Source: Burkholderia sp. Bp8992
GTDB lineage: Bacteria > Pseudomonadota > Gammaproteobacteria > Burkholderiales > Burkholderiaceae
NCBI RefSeq assembly: GCF_003853705.1
Contig: NZ_QTQI01000013.1
Coordinates: 1-64,000 of the forward strand
Reading direction: 5' to 3'
Length of the DNA stretch: 64,000 nucleotides
Part shown: positions 27,284-40,027 of the stretch, piece by piece
Numbering within the stretch: position 1 is the first letter of the stretch
Layout of the letters: every line of letters starts with the position of its first letter
Position numbers and translations under genes: made by a program
Notes under the pieces: generated by a model
What the model was told of the DNA's origin: nothing
The model's input: only the letters and a program-made list of their open reading frames with translations
Databases searched by the model: none

Positions 27284-28546
27284 TCAGCCGGCCGCGCGCG
27301 CGACCGCCGGCGCCCGTCCGGTCGTCGCGACGATCGCGAATGCGATCGCATTCGCCGCGGCGCTCGCGAGGATCGGCACGAGATAACCGCCGCCCGCGTC
27401 GTAGATGAAACCGGCGGCGGCCGGCCCGATCAGCGTGCCGAACGCGACACTCGTGTACAGGATGCCGATGATCGCGCTCACGTTGCGCCCGCCGAAGTAG
27501 TCCATCACGACGGCCGGCAGCACGGCGACCCAGCCGCCGTAGAACACGCCGAACACGAGCGCGAACGCGGCGAGCGTCGCGACGGTCCCGGCGCCCGCCC
27601 ATGCGACGAGCGCAACGGCCATGCCGGCGAACATCGCGAGCAGCGACGCGCGGCGGCCGAAGCGGTCGGCCAGGCCGCCGAGAAAGAAGCGGCCGGCCGT
27701 GCTGCCGACGCCGATCGCGCCGAGCAGCAATACGGCCGTCGAGGGCGCGACGCGATGATCGAGCGCATACGGTACGAGGTGAACGAACGGGACGAACACG
27801 CCGAACGAGCAGACGAGGCAGGCCGCGTAAAGGCTCGCGAACGGCCGCGACGTGACGGCTTCACGCACCGTCGCGCCGGCCCGCACGTTCACGCCGGCCG
27901 ACGCAGCAGCGGCGTTCCGGCCGCCGTCGCCGGCAGCATCGCCGTCCGGCAACACGCCTCGCCCGCGCGGATCGTTCTCGATCAGCAGCGACATGCCCGC
28001 TCCGAGCACGACCGCGATCGCGGCCAGCGTGAAATATGCGCCGCGCCAGCCGACATGGGCGATCAGCGCGGACGCGAGCGGCGGCATCACGAGCGTGCCG
28101 ACGCCGATCCCCGCGACTGCGAGCCCCGACGCAAAGCCGCGCCGGCGCACGAACCAGCGCTGCACCGCGCCGACAGCCGGCACGTAGGCGCAGCCGACCC
28201 CGAGGCCGACACCGAGCCCGTACGCGACATAGACCTGCAGCAGCGACTGTGCGGCGCCGGCAGCCGCGAGCCCCGCACCCGTCAGCAGCATCCCGGCGAC
28301 GGCGAGCCGCCGCGAGCCGAAGCGATCGGCCAGCGGCCCGCTGACGATGCCGAAACCGAAATACAGGAAGCCGGCCAGCGAGAACACGAGCGAAATTTGC
28401 CCTCGCGACGCGGCGAAATCCCGCTGCAGCGACTCGACGAACGCGCTGAACGTGTACGCGCTGCCGAACCCGACGAACGTGACGGCGAACGCGGCCGCGA
28501 CCACGTACCAGCCGTAGAAGAGGCGCGATGCGCCCGGGCGGTTCAT
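27284..28546 (-). CDS. MFS transporter (monocarboxylate/oxalate-formate antiporter-like)
   Basis: Major facilitator protein of 420 aa with twelve predicted helices. RLFYGWYVVAAAFAVTFVGF opens it, as in the OFA/monocarboxylate group. LADRFGSRRLAVAG and LADRFGRRASLLAMFAG are the two loop 2-3 signatures, and the central loop (210-240) is Gly/Ala/Asp-rich. The ATG at 28546 is chosen because the upstream extension is not transporter-like. It is divergent from a LysR regulator across 193 bp, which probably controls it. Substrate likely a small carboxylate, uncertain. Confidence 0.85.
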   Translation of the reverse strand: MNRPGASRLFYGWYVVAAAFAVTFVGFGSAYTFSAFVESLQRDFAASRGQISLVFSLAGFLYFGFGIVSGPLADRFGSRRLAVAGMLLTGAGLAAAGAAQSLLQVYVAYGLGVGLGVGCAYVPAVGAVQRWFVRRRGFASGLAVAGIGVGTLVMPPLASALIAHVGWRGAYFTLAAIAVVLGAGMSLLIENDPRGRGVLPDGDAAGDGGRNAAAASAGVNVRAGATVREAVTSRPFASLYAACLVCSFGVFVPFVHLVPYALDHRVAPSTAVLLLGAIGVGSTAGRFFLGGLADRFGRRASLLAMFAGMAVALVAWAGAGTVATLAAFALVFGVFYGGWVAVLPAVVMDYFGGRNVSAIIGILYTSVAFGTLIGPAAAGFIYDAGGGYLVPILASAAANAIAFAIVATTGRAPAVARAAG

Positions 28547-28624
28547 GACGATGCTCCTCTCAGGTTCCACCGTCCGCCGGATGGCGTCCGGATTGCCTCG
28601 TAGATATAGATGAACTATGTTGAT

Positions 28625-28696
28625 CGCATCGGCCACTGTAAAACGGCCACGAAGCATGCGATCCGATGCGTCAACGGTACTCGCGCATACGCATCG
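28625..28696. promoter_or_regulatory. Repeated CGCATCG words between MFS gene and lysR
   Basis: CGCATCG occurs at 28625-28631 and 28690-28696, and its complement CGATGCG at 28664-28670. The latter two form an inverted pair. They lie between the divergent transporter and LysR genes, so they could be binding sites of that regulator. The words are short and GC-rich, so chance is possible. Confidence 0.25.
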
Positions 28697-28739
28697 CCTC
28701 AAACGATATTTCGTCGGCCATTCGCTTTAGAAAAACTGA

Positions 28740-29678
28740 ATGAATCGTTCCCGCCTGCCGCCGCTCAACGCGCTGCGCGCCTTCGAAGCGGCCGCCCGCC
28801 ACCTGTCGGTGAAGTCGGCGGCCGAGGAGTTGTCGGTCACGCCCGGCGCGGTGAGCCAGATGATCCGCACGCTCGAGACGCATCTCGGCGTGCAGCTGTT
28901 CGAGCGCGTGAACCGGGGCATCCTGCTGACGGCCCCCGGTCGCGACTACCTGCCGCCGGTGCGCAACGCGTTCCGGCAGATCGCCGATGCGTCGCAGCGC
29001 GTGTCGGGCGCCGCCGACAGCGGCGTGCTGACGGTGAGCGTCACGCCGTTCTTCGCGTCCGCGTGGCTCGTCCCGCGCCTCGCGCAGTTCCGGCACGCAT
29101 GCCCGGACGTCGACCTGCAGGTCGTCACGAGCCATGCGCTCGCGGATTTCTCGCGCGACGGCGTCGATGTCGCGATCCGTCACGGCCTCGGACGCTACAT
29201 CGGGCTGTGCAGCGAACGTCTGCTGACCGTGGAGATCGTCGCGCTCGCGGCGCCCGAGCTCGTCGCGCGGCTCGGCATGCCGGCGACGCCGGCCGATCTC
29301 GTCGGCTGGCCGCAACTGCACGACGCCGAGCGCAAGGGCTGGCACATCTGGTTCGGCGCGCAGCGGATCGACGATTTCGGCCCGCCGCGCGGCCCTGCGT
29401 TCGACGATTCGGGCCTGCTGCTGCAGGCGATCGTCGCCGGCCAGGGCGCAGGGCTGCTGCCGGCCGCGATGGTACGCGGCGAACTGGCGAGCGGGCGGCT
29501 CGTGCAACTCGCCGACGCCGCGTGGCTCGACGATTTCGCGTACTACCTCGTTTATCCGCCGCATCACGCCGAACGGCCGAAGGTGGCCGCGTTCCGCCGC
29601 TGGATTCTCGATGCCGCGCGGGCCGACGGCGCGGCGTCGATGTCCGGCGCCGATACCGATCCGGCCCCGATCCGCTAA
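28740..29678 (+). CDS. LysR family transcriptional regulator (GcvA-like)
   Basis: LysR-type regulator of 312 aa. The N-terminal winged helix-turn-helix reads LPPLNALRAFEAAARHLSVK, AAEELSVTPGAVSQMIRTLE and GVQLFERVNRGILLT, in the GcvA subgroup style. The remainder is a periplasmic-binding-like effector domain. It is divergent from the MFS carrier, whose expression it likely controls in response to the carried compound. It is unlikely to be glycine-cleavage GcvA itself, because no gcv genes are nearby. Confidence 0.88.
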   Translation: MNRSRLPPLNALRAFEAAARHLSVKSAAEELSVTPGAVSQMIRTLETHLGVQLFERVNRGILLTAPGRDYLPPVRNAFRQIADASQRVSGAADSGVLTVSVTPFFASAWLVPRLAQFRHACPDVDLQVVTSHALADFSRDGVDVAIRHGLGRYIGLCSERLLTVEIVALAAPELVARLGMPATPADLVGWPQLHDAERKGWHIWFGAQRIDDFGPPRGPAFDDSGLLLQAIVAGQGAGLLPAAMVRGELASGRLVQLADAAWLDDFAYYLVYPPHHAERPKVAAFRRWILDAARADGAASMSGADTDPAPIR

Positions 29679-29729
29679 CATGCGGCGCGGGCCACTGGCC
29701 CGACACCGATAACAACGGACCGAGAGACC

Positions 29730-30038
29730 ATGCCCGCCCTGCTCCGCCGCGCGACGCACATCGCAACCTTGTCCACCGCGCTCTTCTTCGCGTGCGCCGC
29801 ACTGCCCCAGCCGGCGCATGCGTACCGCACATCGCCCGGCTACGGCGACGAAGCCGATCTCGACCGTCACGACACCTATCGCAACCGCGACGGCGAGACC
29901 GTGCACGCGCCCGCGCATTCGAAATCGGGCCGCGTGCCGGAAGGCGCGAGCGCACGCTGCCGCGACGGCACGTACAGCTTCAGCCGCCATCGGCGCGGCA
30001 CGTGCTCGGGGCATGGCGGCGTCGCCGCCTGGCTGTAA
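29730..30038 (+). CDS. Small secreted DUF3761-type protein
   Basis: Protein of 102 aa with a signal peptide ending near AHA-YRTSPG (residue 32). The mature part contains HAPAHSKSGRVPEGASARCR and DGTYSFSRHRRGTCSGHGG, the two-cysteine motif of DUF3761. It should be periplasmic or secreted; function is unknown. It follows the LysR gene by 51 bp and may use its own promoter. Confidence 0.8.
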   Translation: MPALLRRATHIATLSTALFFACAALPQPAHAYRTSPGYGDEADLDRHDTYRNRDGETVHAPAHSKSGRVPEGASARCRDGTYSFSRHRRGTCSGHGGVAAWL

Positions 30039-30224
30039 CGCGGCGCATCCGGATGGCTGCACTGCGCCAGCGGCAGCCGGCGGCGAAGTACAATACCCGC
30101 TCGCGCCGCCGACACGCGGCGACGCCGCCGCGCCCCGCGCGGCACGCTCCGTACCGAATCACCCGACGCCGCCACGCCTGCGCGCTGCGCGGCCGTCTCA
30201 ACCACTTCTGACTTTCACACCGAA

Positions 30225-31892
<1,668 letters not shown>

Positions 31893-31969
31893 CCGGCGCG
31901 GCCCGGGCGCCGGCACCGCGGCAACGCGGGGCTGGATGCCGAAGGGCCTCGCTTCCGGAGCAGCACCAA

Positions 31970-32000
31970 GAAAAAGCGGGCCGATGGCCCGCTTTTTCAT
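31970..32000. terminator. Bidirectional terminator between ettA and HAD gene
   Basis: AAAAAGCGGGCC (31971-31982) and GGCCCGCTTTTT (31986-31997) around GAT. It serves ettA and the convergent minus-strand operon. Confidence 0.9.
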
Positions 32001-32023
32001 TTGCCCGAGCGCTCGCCCGCCGC

Positions 32024-32647
32024 TTACGCGAGCGCGCCCAGTTCGCGCAACCGCGCCTCGGTTGCCGCCGCGCTCGTATGATGAATGCCGTGCCAGCCGA
32101 GCGCCGTCGCGGCCTCCGCATTCTTCGCGTTGTCGTCGATGAACACGAGCTCGTGCGGCGCGATGCCCGGCAGGTGCGGCTCGATCCGCGCATGCATCTC
32201 GCGATAGATCGCCGGATCGGGCTTCACGAGCTTCACGCGGCCGGACACGACGATGTCCTTGAAGCGCCGCAGCACCGGGAAGTTGTCCCACGCATACGGA
32301 AACGTCTGCGCGGACCAGTTCGTCAGCCCGAACAGCGGCATCCCCTGCGCGTCCAGCCGGTCGACCAGCGCGGCGCCTTCTTCGAGCACACCGCCGATCA
32401 TCTCGTGCCAGCGTGCATAGAAGGCACGGATCAGCGCCTCGTGCTCCGGAAACTTCGCGACGAGCTCGGCCGTGCCTTCGTCGATCGTCTGCCCGCCGTC
32501 CTGGCGGACCACCCAGTCCATCGCGCACACGTGCGTGAGAAACCAGCGACGCTCGGCTTCGTCGGGAATCAGTTCACGGTAAAGATACTCGGGGCTCCAG
32601 TCGATCAGCACGCCGCCGAAATCGAACACCACGGCCTTGATCGTCAT
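32024..32647 (-). CDS. HAD-IA family hydrolase
   Basis: HAD phosphatase of 207 aa, YihX-like. Motif I is VVFDFGGVLIDWSPEYLYRE (first Asp nucleophile), motif II LTNWSAQTF, motif III lysine near RVKLVKPDPAIY, and motif IV VFIDDNAKNAEAATALGW. Such enzymes remove phosphate from sugar phosphates; substrate unknown. Its ATG overlaps the stop of the upstream cysteine hydrolase gene by four bases, so it is the last gene of a coupled minus-strand operon. Confidence 0.9.
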   Translation of the reverse strand: MTIKAVVFDFGGVLIDWSPEYLYRELIPDEAERRWFLTHVCAMDWVVRQDGGQTIDEGTAELVAKFPEHEALIRAFYARWHEMIGGVLEEGAALVDRLDAQGMPLFGLTNWSAQTFPYAWDNFPVLRRFKDIVVSGRVKLVKPDPAIYREMHARIEPHLPGIAPHELVFIDDNAKNAEAATALGWHGIHHTSAAATEARLRELGALA

Positions 32648-33195
32648 GCGAACTCCGTCGCGAGTACGTCGGCAAGCGGGCGCGGCGTCACCGCGTTGCC
32701 CGACAGCGAGTTGTTGTTCCAGATGAAGTGGTGGTGCGCGACGATCTGCGCGGCCGACAGGTGCGTGCGCTCGTTCGTCGTGTGCAGGTCGGACACGACG
32801 GTCGTCCGGTAGCCGAGCAGCGCGGCACGGCGTGCAGCCGAATCGACGCAGAATTCGGTCGCGTAGCCGCAGATCAGCACCGAACGGATGCCGTGGCGAT
32901 CGAGCTGCGCCGCTAGCGGCGTATCGTGGAACGAATCGCTCATCTGCTTGCGCACGCGCCAGTCGTCGTCGCCGACGACCAGCCCCGCATGCAACTCCCA
33001 GCCCGGCGTGCCGGGCACGACGTCGTCATCCGCATCGCCGTCGTGCTGCACGAAGCAGACGGGCGCGTTCGCCGCGCGCGCCGCCGCCGCCAACCGGTTG
33101 ATGCCCGACACGACGTCGTCGAGCCGGTAAGCGGGCTGCGCCCGCTCCAGCAGCCCGCGCTGCATGTCGATCACGATCACTGCGGTGTCCGCCAT
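32644..33195 (-). CDS. Isochorismatase-family cysteine hydrolase
   Basis: Cysteine hydrolase of 183 aa with the family triad: Asp in VIVIDMQRGLLE, Lys in WRVRKQMSDSFHDTPL and Cys in CGYATEFCVDSAARRAALL. Relatives include nicotinamidase, YcaC and isochorismatases; which amide or ether bond it cuts is not decidable. It is placed 54 bp after aminopeptidase P and overlaps the HAD gene. Confidence 0.88.
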   Translation of the reverse strand: MADTAVIVIDMQRGLLERAQPAYRLDDVVSGINRLAAAARAANAPVCFVQHDGDADDDVVPGTPGWELHAGLVVGDDDWRVRKQMSDSFHDTPLAAQLDRHGIRSVLICGYATEFCVDSAARRAALLGYRTTVVSDLHTTNERTHLSAAQIVAHHHFIWNNNSLSGNAVTPRPLADVLATEFA

Positions 33196-33249
33196 TGCTA
33201 GCCCTCGGTTTTGCGTTCGGCCGTCGTCCGGCCGATGTCGCTTGTTGCG

Positions 33250-35064
33250 TCAGATCGGCTGCGTGCGTGCGTCGAGCCACGCCTTCGCATCGCCGCTCAG
33301 GTGCCGGCCGACGCGCTCGCGCACCGTCGCGTGATACGTGTTCAGCCACGCGCGCTCTTCGTCGTGCAGCATCTCGATCAGCACGCAGCGCGTGTCGATC
33401 GGGCACAGCGTCAGCGTCTCGAACGCGAGGAAATCGCCGAATTCCGTCTTCCCGGCCGCGCGGTTCACGACCAGGTTCTCGATCCGGATGCCCCACTGGC
33501 CGGGGCGGTACACGCCCGGCTCGATCGACGTGATCATCCCCTCTTCCATCGCCGTGTGCGGCTCGGCCGGCGCGTAGTGCGAGATGACCTGCGGGCCTTC
33601 GTGCACATTCAGGAAGTAGCCGACGCCGTGCCCCGTGCCGTGCCCGTAGTCGAGCCCGGCCGCCCACATCGGCGCGCGCGCGATCGCGTCGAGCATCGGC
33701 GAGCGGATGCCGCGCGGGAAGCGTGCGCGCGACAGCGCCATCATCGATTTCAGCACGATCGTGAAATCGCGCCGCTGCAGGTCGCTGACGGTGCCGACCG
33801 GCACGACGCGCGTGATGTCGGTCGTGCCCGTCATGTACTGGCCGCCCGAATCGATCAGCAGCAGGCCATCGCCGGCGATCGTCGCGTGCGATTCGGGCGT
33901 CGCATGGTAATGCGGCATCGCGCCGTTCGCGTTGAAGCCGGCAATCGTCGCGAAGCTGGCGGACACGTAGCCGGGGCGCCGTGCGCGCGCGGCCGTGAGC
34001 TTCTCCTCGATCGTCAGCTCGGTGATCGTCTCGCGGTTCACGGCCTGTTCGAACCAAGCGAAGAATTCCGCGAGCGCTGCTCCGTCGTGCTCCATCGTCA
34101 CGCGCACGTGCTCGATCTCGGCGGACGTCTTGCGCGACTTCGCGAACGTCGACGGATTCACGGCCTCGACGAGCGTCACGCCGGCCGGCACGGCCTCGAG
34201 CGTGCCGAACGTCACGCGGCGCGGATCGACCAGCAGCGTCGCGCCGGCGGGCAGCGCGGCGAGCGACGCGCGCGCGTCGTCGTAGGCATGGACGTCGACG
34301 CCGTCCTGCGCGAGCGACGCGGCCAGTGCCGGCGACACCTTGCCGTCGGCGACGAACAGCGTCGCGCGATCGGCGCCGATCATTGCGTGCGCAACGAACA
34401 CGGGATTGAAGTTGACGTCGGCGCCGCGCAGGTTGAACAGCCATGCGAGGTCGTCGAGCGTCGACACGAAATGCCACTGCGCGCCCTGCGCGTGCATCGC
34501 GCGGCGCACGTCGGCCAGCTTGCTCGCGCGCGTCGTGTCGGCCTGCGGCGCCACGTGCTCGAACACCGCGTCGCCGGGCAGCCCCGGCCGCTCGGGCCAG
34601 ATCGCGTCGAGCAGGTCGAGATCGGTGCGCAGCGCGATGCCGCGCGTGCTCAGCGCGGCCGTCAGCCCGCGTGCGGCCGAGACGCCGAGCACCGCACCGT
34701 CGACGCCGACCGTCATGCCGGCCGGCACGTTCTGCGCCAGCCAGTCGACGTGCGGCGCGCTCTGCTGCCCGCCCGTCATCTTCATCAGCTGCACGCCCGT
34801 GCCGGCCAGCTCGGCGTCGGCCTGCACCCAGTAGCGGCTGTCGACCCACAACCCCGCAAAATCCGCGGTCACGACCAGCGTGCCGACCGAGCCCGTGAAG
34901 CCCGACAGCCAGCGGCGCGCCTGCCAGCGTTCGGGCAGGTATTCGGACAGGTGGGGGTCGGCGGACGGCACGAGATAGGCGGCCAGATCCTCGCGGGCCA
35001 TGGCGCCGCGCAGCAGCGCGAGGCGGGCCGGCACCGGCGAGACTTCGGGAAGACGGGCATTCAT
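33250..35064 (-). CDS. Aminopeptidase P family protein (M24B, Xaa-Pro peptidase)
   Basis: Long-form aminopeptidase P of 604 aa, the size of the eukaryotic-type cytosolic enzyme with two creatinase-like N-terminal domains and a catalytic pita-bread domain. Metal ligands are visible as LLIDSGGQYMTGTTDITR (two Asp), GTGHGVGYFLNVHEGPQ (His), ITSIEPGVYRPGQWGIRIEN (Glu) and the final LCPIDTRC region. It removes an N-terminal residue preceding proline. The ATG at 35064 has AGGTGA 5 bp upstream. It is 18 bp downstream of a small membrane-protein gene and heads toward the two hydrolases. Confidence 0.92.
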   Translation of the reverse strand: MNARLPEVSPVPARLALLRGAMAREDLAAYLVPSADPHLSEYLPERWQARRWLSGFTGSVGTLVVTADFAGLWVDSRYWVQADAELAGTGVQLMKMTGGQQSAPHVDWLAQNVPAGMTVGVDGAVLGVSAARGLTAALSTRGIALRTDLDLLDAIWPERPGLPGDAVFEHVAPQADTTRASKLADVRRAMHAQGAQWHFVSTLDDLAWLFNLRGADVNFNPVFVAHAMIGADRATLFVADGKVSPALAASLAQDGVDVHAYDDARASLAALPAGATLLVDPRRVTFGTLEAVPAGVTLVEAVNPSTFAKSRKTSAEIEHVRVTMEHDGAALAEFFAWFEQAVNRETITELTIEEKLTAARARRPGYVSASFATIAGFNANGAMPHYHATPESHATIAGDGLLLIDSGGQYMTGTTDITRVVPVGTVSDLQRRDFTIVLKSMMALSRARFPRGIRSPMLDAIARAPMWAAGLDYGHGTGHGVGYFLNVHEGPQVISHYAPAEPHTAMEEGMITSIEPGVYRPGQWGIRIENLVVNRAAGKTEFGDFLAFETLTLCPIDTRCVLIEMLHDEERAWLNTYHATVRERVGRHLSGDAKAWLDARTQPI

Positions 35065-35082
35065 GATTTCACCTGAGAGCAT

Positions 35083-35337
35083 TCAGCGACGGGCCGACAG
35101 CGCGACCGTCACGGCTACGGCAAGGAACGCGACGCCGGTGCAGACCGGCCATTCGAGCGTCTCGCCATCGTAAAACAGTCCCGAGAGGTTGCCGGCCATG
35201 CGGGCGGCGACCGCGCCAGCGATGCCGGCGAGCACGGCGATCCACCATGCCGGCCGGCCCGTGCGCCGCATCGGATGCAGCCAGCGGCCGAACAGCCCGA
35301 CGGCCGCTCCCAGGACAAGGATTCCAAACCAGTTCAT
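35083..35337 (-). CDS. Small membrane protein, GlsB/YeaQ-like
   Basis: An 84-aa protein with three hydrophobic stretches (about 3-20, 31-48 and 65-82), separated by a basic loop with RWLHPMRRTGRPAWW. The layout weakly resembles GlsB/YeaQ/YmgE stress-response membrane proteins, but the glycine pattern is not a clean match. It is first gene of a four-gene minus-strand run ending at the HAD gene. Function unknown. Confidence 0.7.
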   Translation of the reverse strand: MNWFGILVLGAAVGLFGRWLHPMRRTGRPAWWIAVLAGIAGAVAARMAGNLSGLFYDGETLEWPVCTGVAFLAVAVTVALSARR

Positions 35338-35508
35338 TCAACGCCTTCTATAAATTCAGATTCGTCCCATAGGCGTGAACGTTACCAGCGGCTAGCATCG
35401 ATTCATCCATCGAACCCGGGACCAGCCGGGTGCCGCGAACATTCGAGTGTAGGGGCCGACTCGACGTTATGGCAAGCGCGCACCGGCTGCCGTATTGAAG
35501 AAATTCTC

Positions 35509-36268
35509 ATGCGAATCGCTCTGATCGATCCGGAGTCGCGTCATGTCGCACTCCTGAACCGCCTGCTCTTCGCGGGCGGCCACGTGTGCCACGCGTTTCC
35601 GTCCAGCGCCGCATTCTTCGCGTGGCTCGCCGCAGACAACACCTGCGACATGCTGATCACCGGCCACTGGGCCGGCGACCAGCCGGCCCAGGAGGTCATT
35701 CCGCGCGCGCAGGCAGTCCTGCCCGGTTTGCCGGCCATCGCCATGATGCAGTCGCCGCGCGAAAGCGAAATCGTCTCGTGCCTGCACGCGGGCGCCGACG
35801 ATTGCCTCGCGCGGCCCGTGAGCGGCCCCGAGCTGCTTGCACGCGTCAACGCGCTGAGCCGGCGCGCCGGCGTACGCCGCCCGCCCACCCGCTCGCGCGA
35901 AATGTATGGCGAATATGCATTCGACGCCACGCATGATCTCGTGCGCTTCGGCGACGCAATCGTTTCCCTGACGCCCAAGGAGTTCCGTTTCGCCCAGCTG
36001 CTGTTCACGAACCTGTCGCGGCCCGTGTCGCGCGCCCATATCCTCGAAACGGTATGGGGGCGCCGCCGCGACATGAAGTCGCGCACGCTCGATACGCACG
36101 CGTCCCGGCTGCGCAGCAAATTGCGGCTGCTTCCGGAGCGCGGCTACCGGTTGCTGCCGCTCTACGGCTTCGGCTACCAGCTCGACCGCGTGCCGATCGA
36201 GCCCCCAAATTCACGGCCCCGCCATGCTGATGCCCGGTATGCGGCGAGTGAGGAAATCGCTGAAACGC

Positions 36269-36273
<5 letters not shown>
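35509..36273 (+). CDS. Atypical OmpR-type response regulator (degenerate receiver)
   Basis: DNA-binding protein of 254 aa. Residues 1-115 fold like a receiver (MRIALIDPESRHV to HAGADDCLARPVSGPELLAR), but the phospho-acceptor position is Gly52 (DMLITGHWAG). The switch Thr/Ser is Met, and the conserved KP Lys is Arg102. Residues about 130-235 form an OmpR/PhoB winged helix (SLTPKEFRFAQLLFTNLSR, LDTHASRLRSKLRLLPERGY). No histidine kinase is adjacent. It is likely phosphorylation-independent. It ends on a TATAAT box used by hemA, which starts 26 bp downstream. Confidence 0.85.
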
Positions 36274-37598
<1,325 letters not shown>

Positions 37599-37691
37599 CG
37601 CCGGCCGCTCGCCCTGCCGCCGGCCGGTCGTTGTCCTGCCACCGGCCTATCCTTTCCGAATACCCCTTGCCCGGGAGCGCCGCTCCACACC

Positions 37692-38774
37692 ATGAAGACG
37701 AGCATGCAACGCAAGCTCGACCAGCTGTCCACACGGCTGGCCGAACTGAACGATCTGCTGAGCCGCGAAAACGTCACGGCCGACCTCGACCAGTACCGCA
37801 AACTGACGCGTGAACATGCGGAACTCGGCCCGGTCGTCGAGCAATACGCGCTGTGGCGCCAGTCGCGCAGCGACGAGACGGCCGCGCAGGAGCTGCTTGC
37901 CGATCCGTCAATGCGAGACTTCGCGGAAGACGAAATCCGCAGCGCACGCGACGGCATGGCGCGCCTCGAGACCGAGCTGCAGAAGATGCTGCTGCCGAAG
38001 GATCCGAACGACGACCGCAACATCTTCCTCGAAATCCGTGCGGGCACGGGCGGCGACGAATCGGCGCTGTTTGCGGGCGACCTGCTGCGCATGTACCTGC
38101 GCTTCGCGGAACGCCAGCGCTGGCAGGTCGAAATGATGTCGGAGAGCGCGTCGGATCTGGGCGGCTACAAGGAAGTGATCGTGCGGATCGCGGGCCAGGG
38201 CGCATATTCGCGCCTGAAATTCGAATCGGGCGGCCATCGCGTCCAGCGCGTGCCGGCGACCGAGACGCAGGGGCGCATCCATACGTCCGCGTGCACGGTC
38301 GCGGTGATGCCGGAAGCCGACGAGATCGGCGAGGTCGAGATCAATCCGGCCGACCTGCGGATCGACACGTTCCGCGCGTCCGGCGCGGGCGGCCAGCACA
38401 TCAACAAGACCGATTCGGCCGTGCGCGTCACGCACATCCCGACCGGGATCGTCGTCGAATGCCAGGACGACCGTTCGCAGCACAAGAACAAGGATCGCGC
38501 GCTGAAGGTGCTCGCCGCGCGCATCAAGGACAAGCAGTATCACGAGCAGCATGCGAAGGAAGCCGCGACGCGCAAGAGCCTGATCGGCTCCGGCGACCGT
38601 TCCGAGCGGATCCGCACCTACAACTTCCCGCAAGGCCGGATGACCGACCACCGGATCAACCTGACGCTGTACCGGCTCGAGGCGATCATGGACGGCGATC
38701 TCGACGAACTGATCGGCGCGCTCGTCAGCGAGCATCAGGCCGAGCTGCTGGCGTCGCTCGGCGACGCCGACTGA
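37692..38774 (+). CDS. prfA: Peptide chain release factor 1
   Basis: RF1 of 360 aa recognising UAA and UAG. The GGQ catalytic motif is at 233-235 ([16 protein letters not shown]), and the codon-recognition PAT-type tripeptide region [13 protein letters not shown] precedes it. The N-terminal helical domain and C-terminal [20 protein letters not shown] are intact. It is methylated by PrmC, encoded 7 bp downstream. Confidence 0.96.
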   Translation: MKTSMQRKLDQLSTRLAELNDLLSRENVTADLDQYRKLTREHAELGPVVEQYALWRQSRSDETAAQELLADPSMRDFAEDEIRSARDGMARLETELQKMLLPKDPNDDRNIFLEIRAGTGGDESALFAGDLLRMYLRFAERQRWQVEMMSESASDLGGYKEVIVRIAGQGAYSRLKFESGGHRVQRVPATETQGRIHTSACTVAVMPEADEIGEVEINPADLRIDTFRASGAGGQHINKTDSAVRVTHIPTGIVVECQDDRSQHKNKDRALKVLAARIKDKQYHEQHAKEAATRKSLIGSGDRSERIRTYNFPQGRMTDHRINLTLYRLEAIMDGDLDELIGALVSEHQAELLASLGDAD

Positions 38775-38781
38775 GGCCGCG

Positions 38782-39624
38782 ATGCCCGACACCACTGCCG
38801 ACGAATTGCTGCGCGCGTCGCCGCTCGACGCGGTCGATGCGCGCGTACTGCTCGCGCACGCGCTCGGCTGGACCCGCACGCAACTGATCACGCGCGGCGA
38901 TGCGCCGCTCGACGCGGCCGCGGTCGAACGCTACCGCGCGCTCGAAGCGCGCCGCGTCGCCGGCGAGCCCGTCGCGCAACTGGTCGGGATGCGCGAGTTC
39001 TTCGGCCGCCCGTTCGACGTGACGCCCGACGTGCTGATCCCGCGCCCCGAAACCGAACTGCTCGTCGAAGCCGCGCTCGATGCGATCGACGGGCTGCCGC
39101 ACGCTGCCGTGCTCGATCTCGGTACCGGCAGCGGCGCGATCGCCGTGTCGATCGCGGCGGAACGCCCCGATGCGCGCGTGTGGGCGCTCGACCGCTCGCC
39201 GGCTGCGCTCGCCGTCGCGCAACGCAACGCGGACAAGCTGCTCGACGCACGCCGTCCCGGCGGCCCGCTGCAGTGGCTGCAGAGCGACTGGTACGCGGCG
39301 CTCGATCCGGCGCTCGTGTTCGACACGATCGTCAGCAACCCGCCGTACATCGCGCAGCACGATCCGCACCTCGCGCAGGGCGACCTGCGTTTCGAGCCGC
39401 GCGGCGCACTCACTGACGATGCCGACGGCCTCAGCGCGATCCGCACGATCGTCGCGGGCGCCGGCATCCATCTGAAACCGGGCGGCACGCTCTGGATCGA
39501 GCACGGCTACGACCAGGCCGAAGCCGTCCGCACGATCCTCGCCTCGCACGGCTTCGTCGCGGTCGAATCGCTCGCCGATCTCGCCGCGATCGAACGCACG
39601 ACAGGCGGCCGGCTGCCGGGCTGA
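38782..39624 (+). CDS. prmC: Release factor glutamine N5-methyltransferase
   Basis: PrmC/HemK of 280 aa methylating the GGQ glutamine of RF1 and RF2. The SAM site is AVLDLGTGSGAIAVSIA, and the catalytic NPPY lies at 186-189 (IVSNPPYIAQHDPHL). A PrmC helical domain is N-terminal (REFFGRPFDVTPDVLIPRPE links the two). GAGG lies before the ATG, 7 bp after prfA. Confidence 0.95.
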   Translation: MPDTTADELLRASPLDAVDARVLLAHALGWTRTQLITRGDAPLDAAAVERYRALEARRVAGEPVAQLVGMREFFGRPFDVTPDVLIPRPETELLVEAALDAIDGLPHAAVLDLGTGSGAIAVSIAAERPDARVWALDRSPAALAVAQRNADKLLDARRPGGPLQWLQSDWYAALDPALVFDTIVSNPPYIAQHDPHLAQGDLRFEPRGALTDDADGLSAIRTIVAGAGIHLKPGGTLWIEHGYDQAEAVRTILASHGFVAVESLADLAAIERTTGGRLPG

Positions 39625-39691
39625 TGCCCGGCCCGCCCGGTTGAAATCCGCTATCATTTCGATCTAACGCCCCGCAAACGCAAGGTCAGTC

Positions 39692-40003
39692 ATGGACACC
39701 CAACAACGTATCAAGCAAATCGTCGACGAAAACCAGGTCGTGCTCTTCATGAAGGGCAACGCGCAATTCCCGATGTGCGGCTTCTCGGGCCGCGCCGTGC
39801 AGGTGCTGAAAGCCTGCGGCGTCGACCAGTTCAAGACGGTCAACGTGCTTGAAGACGACGAAATCCGCCAGGGCATCAAGGCATTCTCGAACTGGCCGAC
39901 CATCCCGCAGCTCTATGTGAAGGGCGAATTCATCGGCGGCTCGGACATCATGATGGAGATGTACCAGTCGGGCGAACTGCAGCAACTGTTCGCCGCCGCT
40001 TAA
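39692..40003 (+). CDS. grxD: Monothiol glutaredoxin GrxD (Grx4)
   Basis: Monothiol glutaredoxin of 103 aa with active site CGFS at 29-32 ([18 protein letters not shown]). It binds glutathione and a bridging 2Fe-2S cluster, and delivers or stores Fe-S clusters. [20 protein letters not shown] is the cis-Pro/GSH-binding segment. It is 67 bp downstream of prmC and 24 bp upstream of ubiX. Confidence 0.95.
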   Translation: MDTQQRIKQIVDENQVVLFMKGNAQFPMCGFSGRAVQVLKACGVDQFKTVNVLEDDEIRQGIKAFSNWPTIPQLYVKGEFIGGSDIMMEMYQSGELQQLFAAA

Positions 40004-40027
40004 CACGCGGAACCCGCCCCCCTTTCG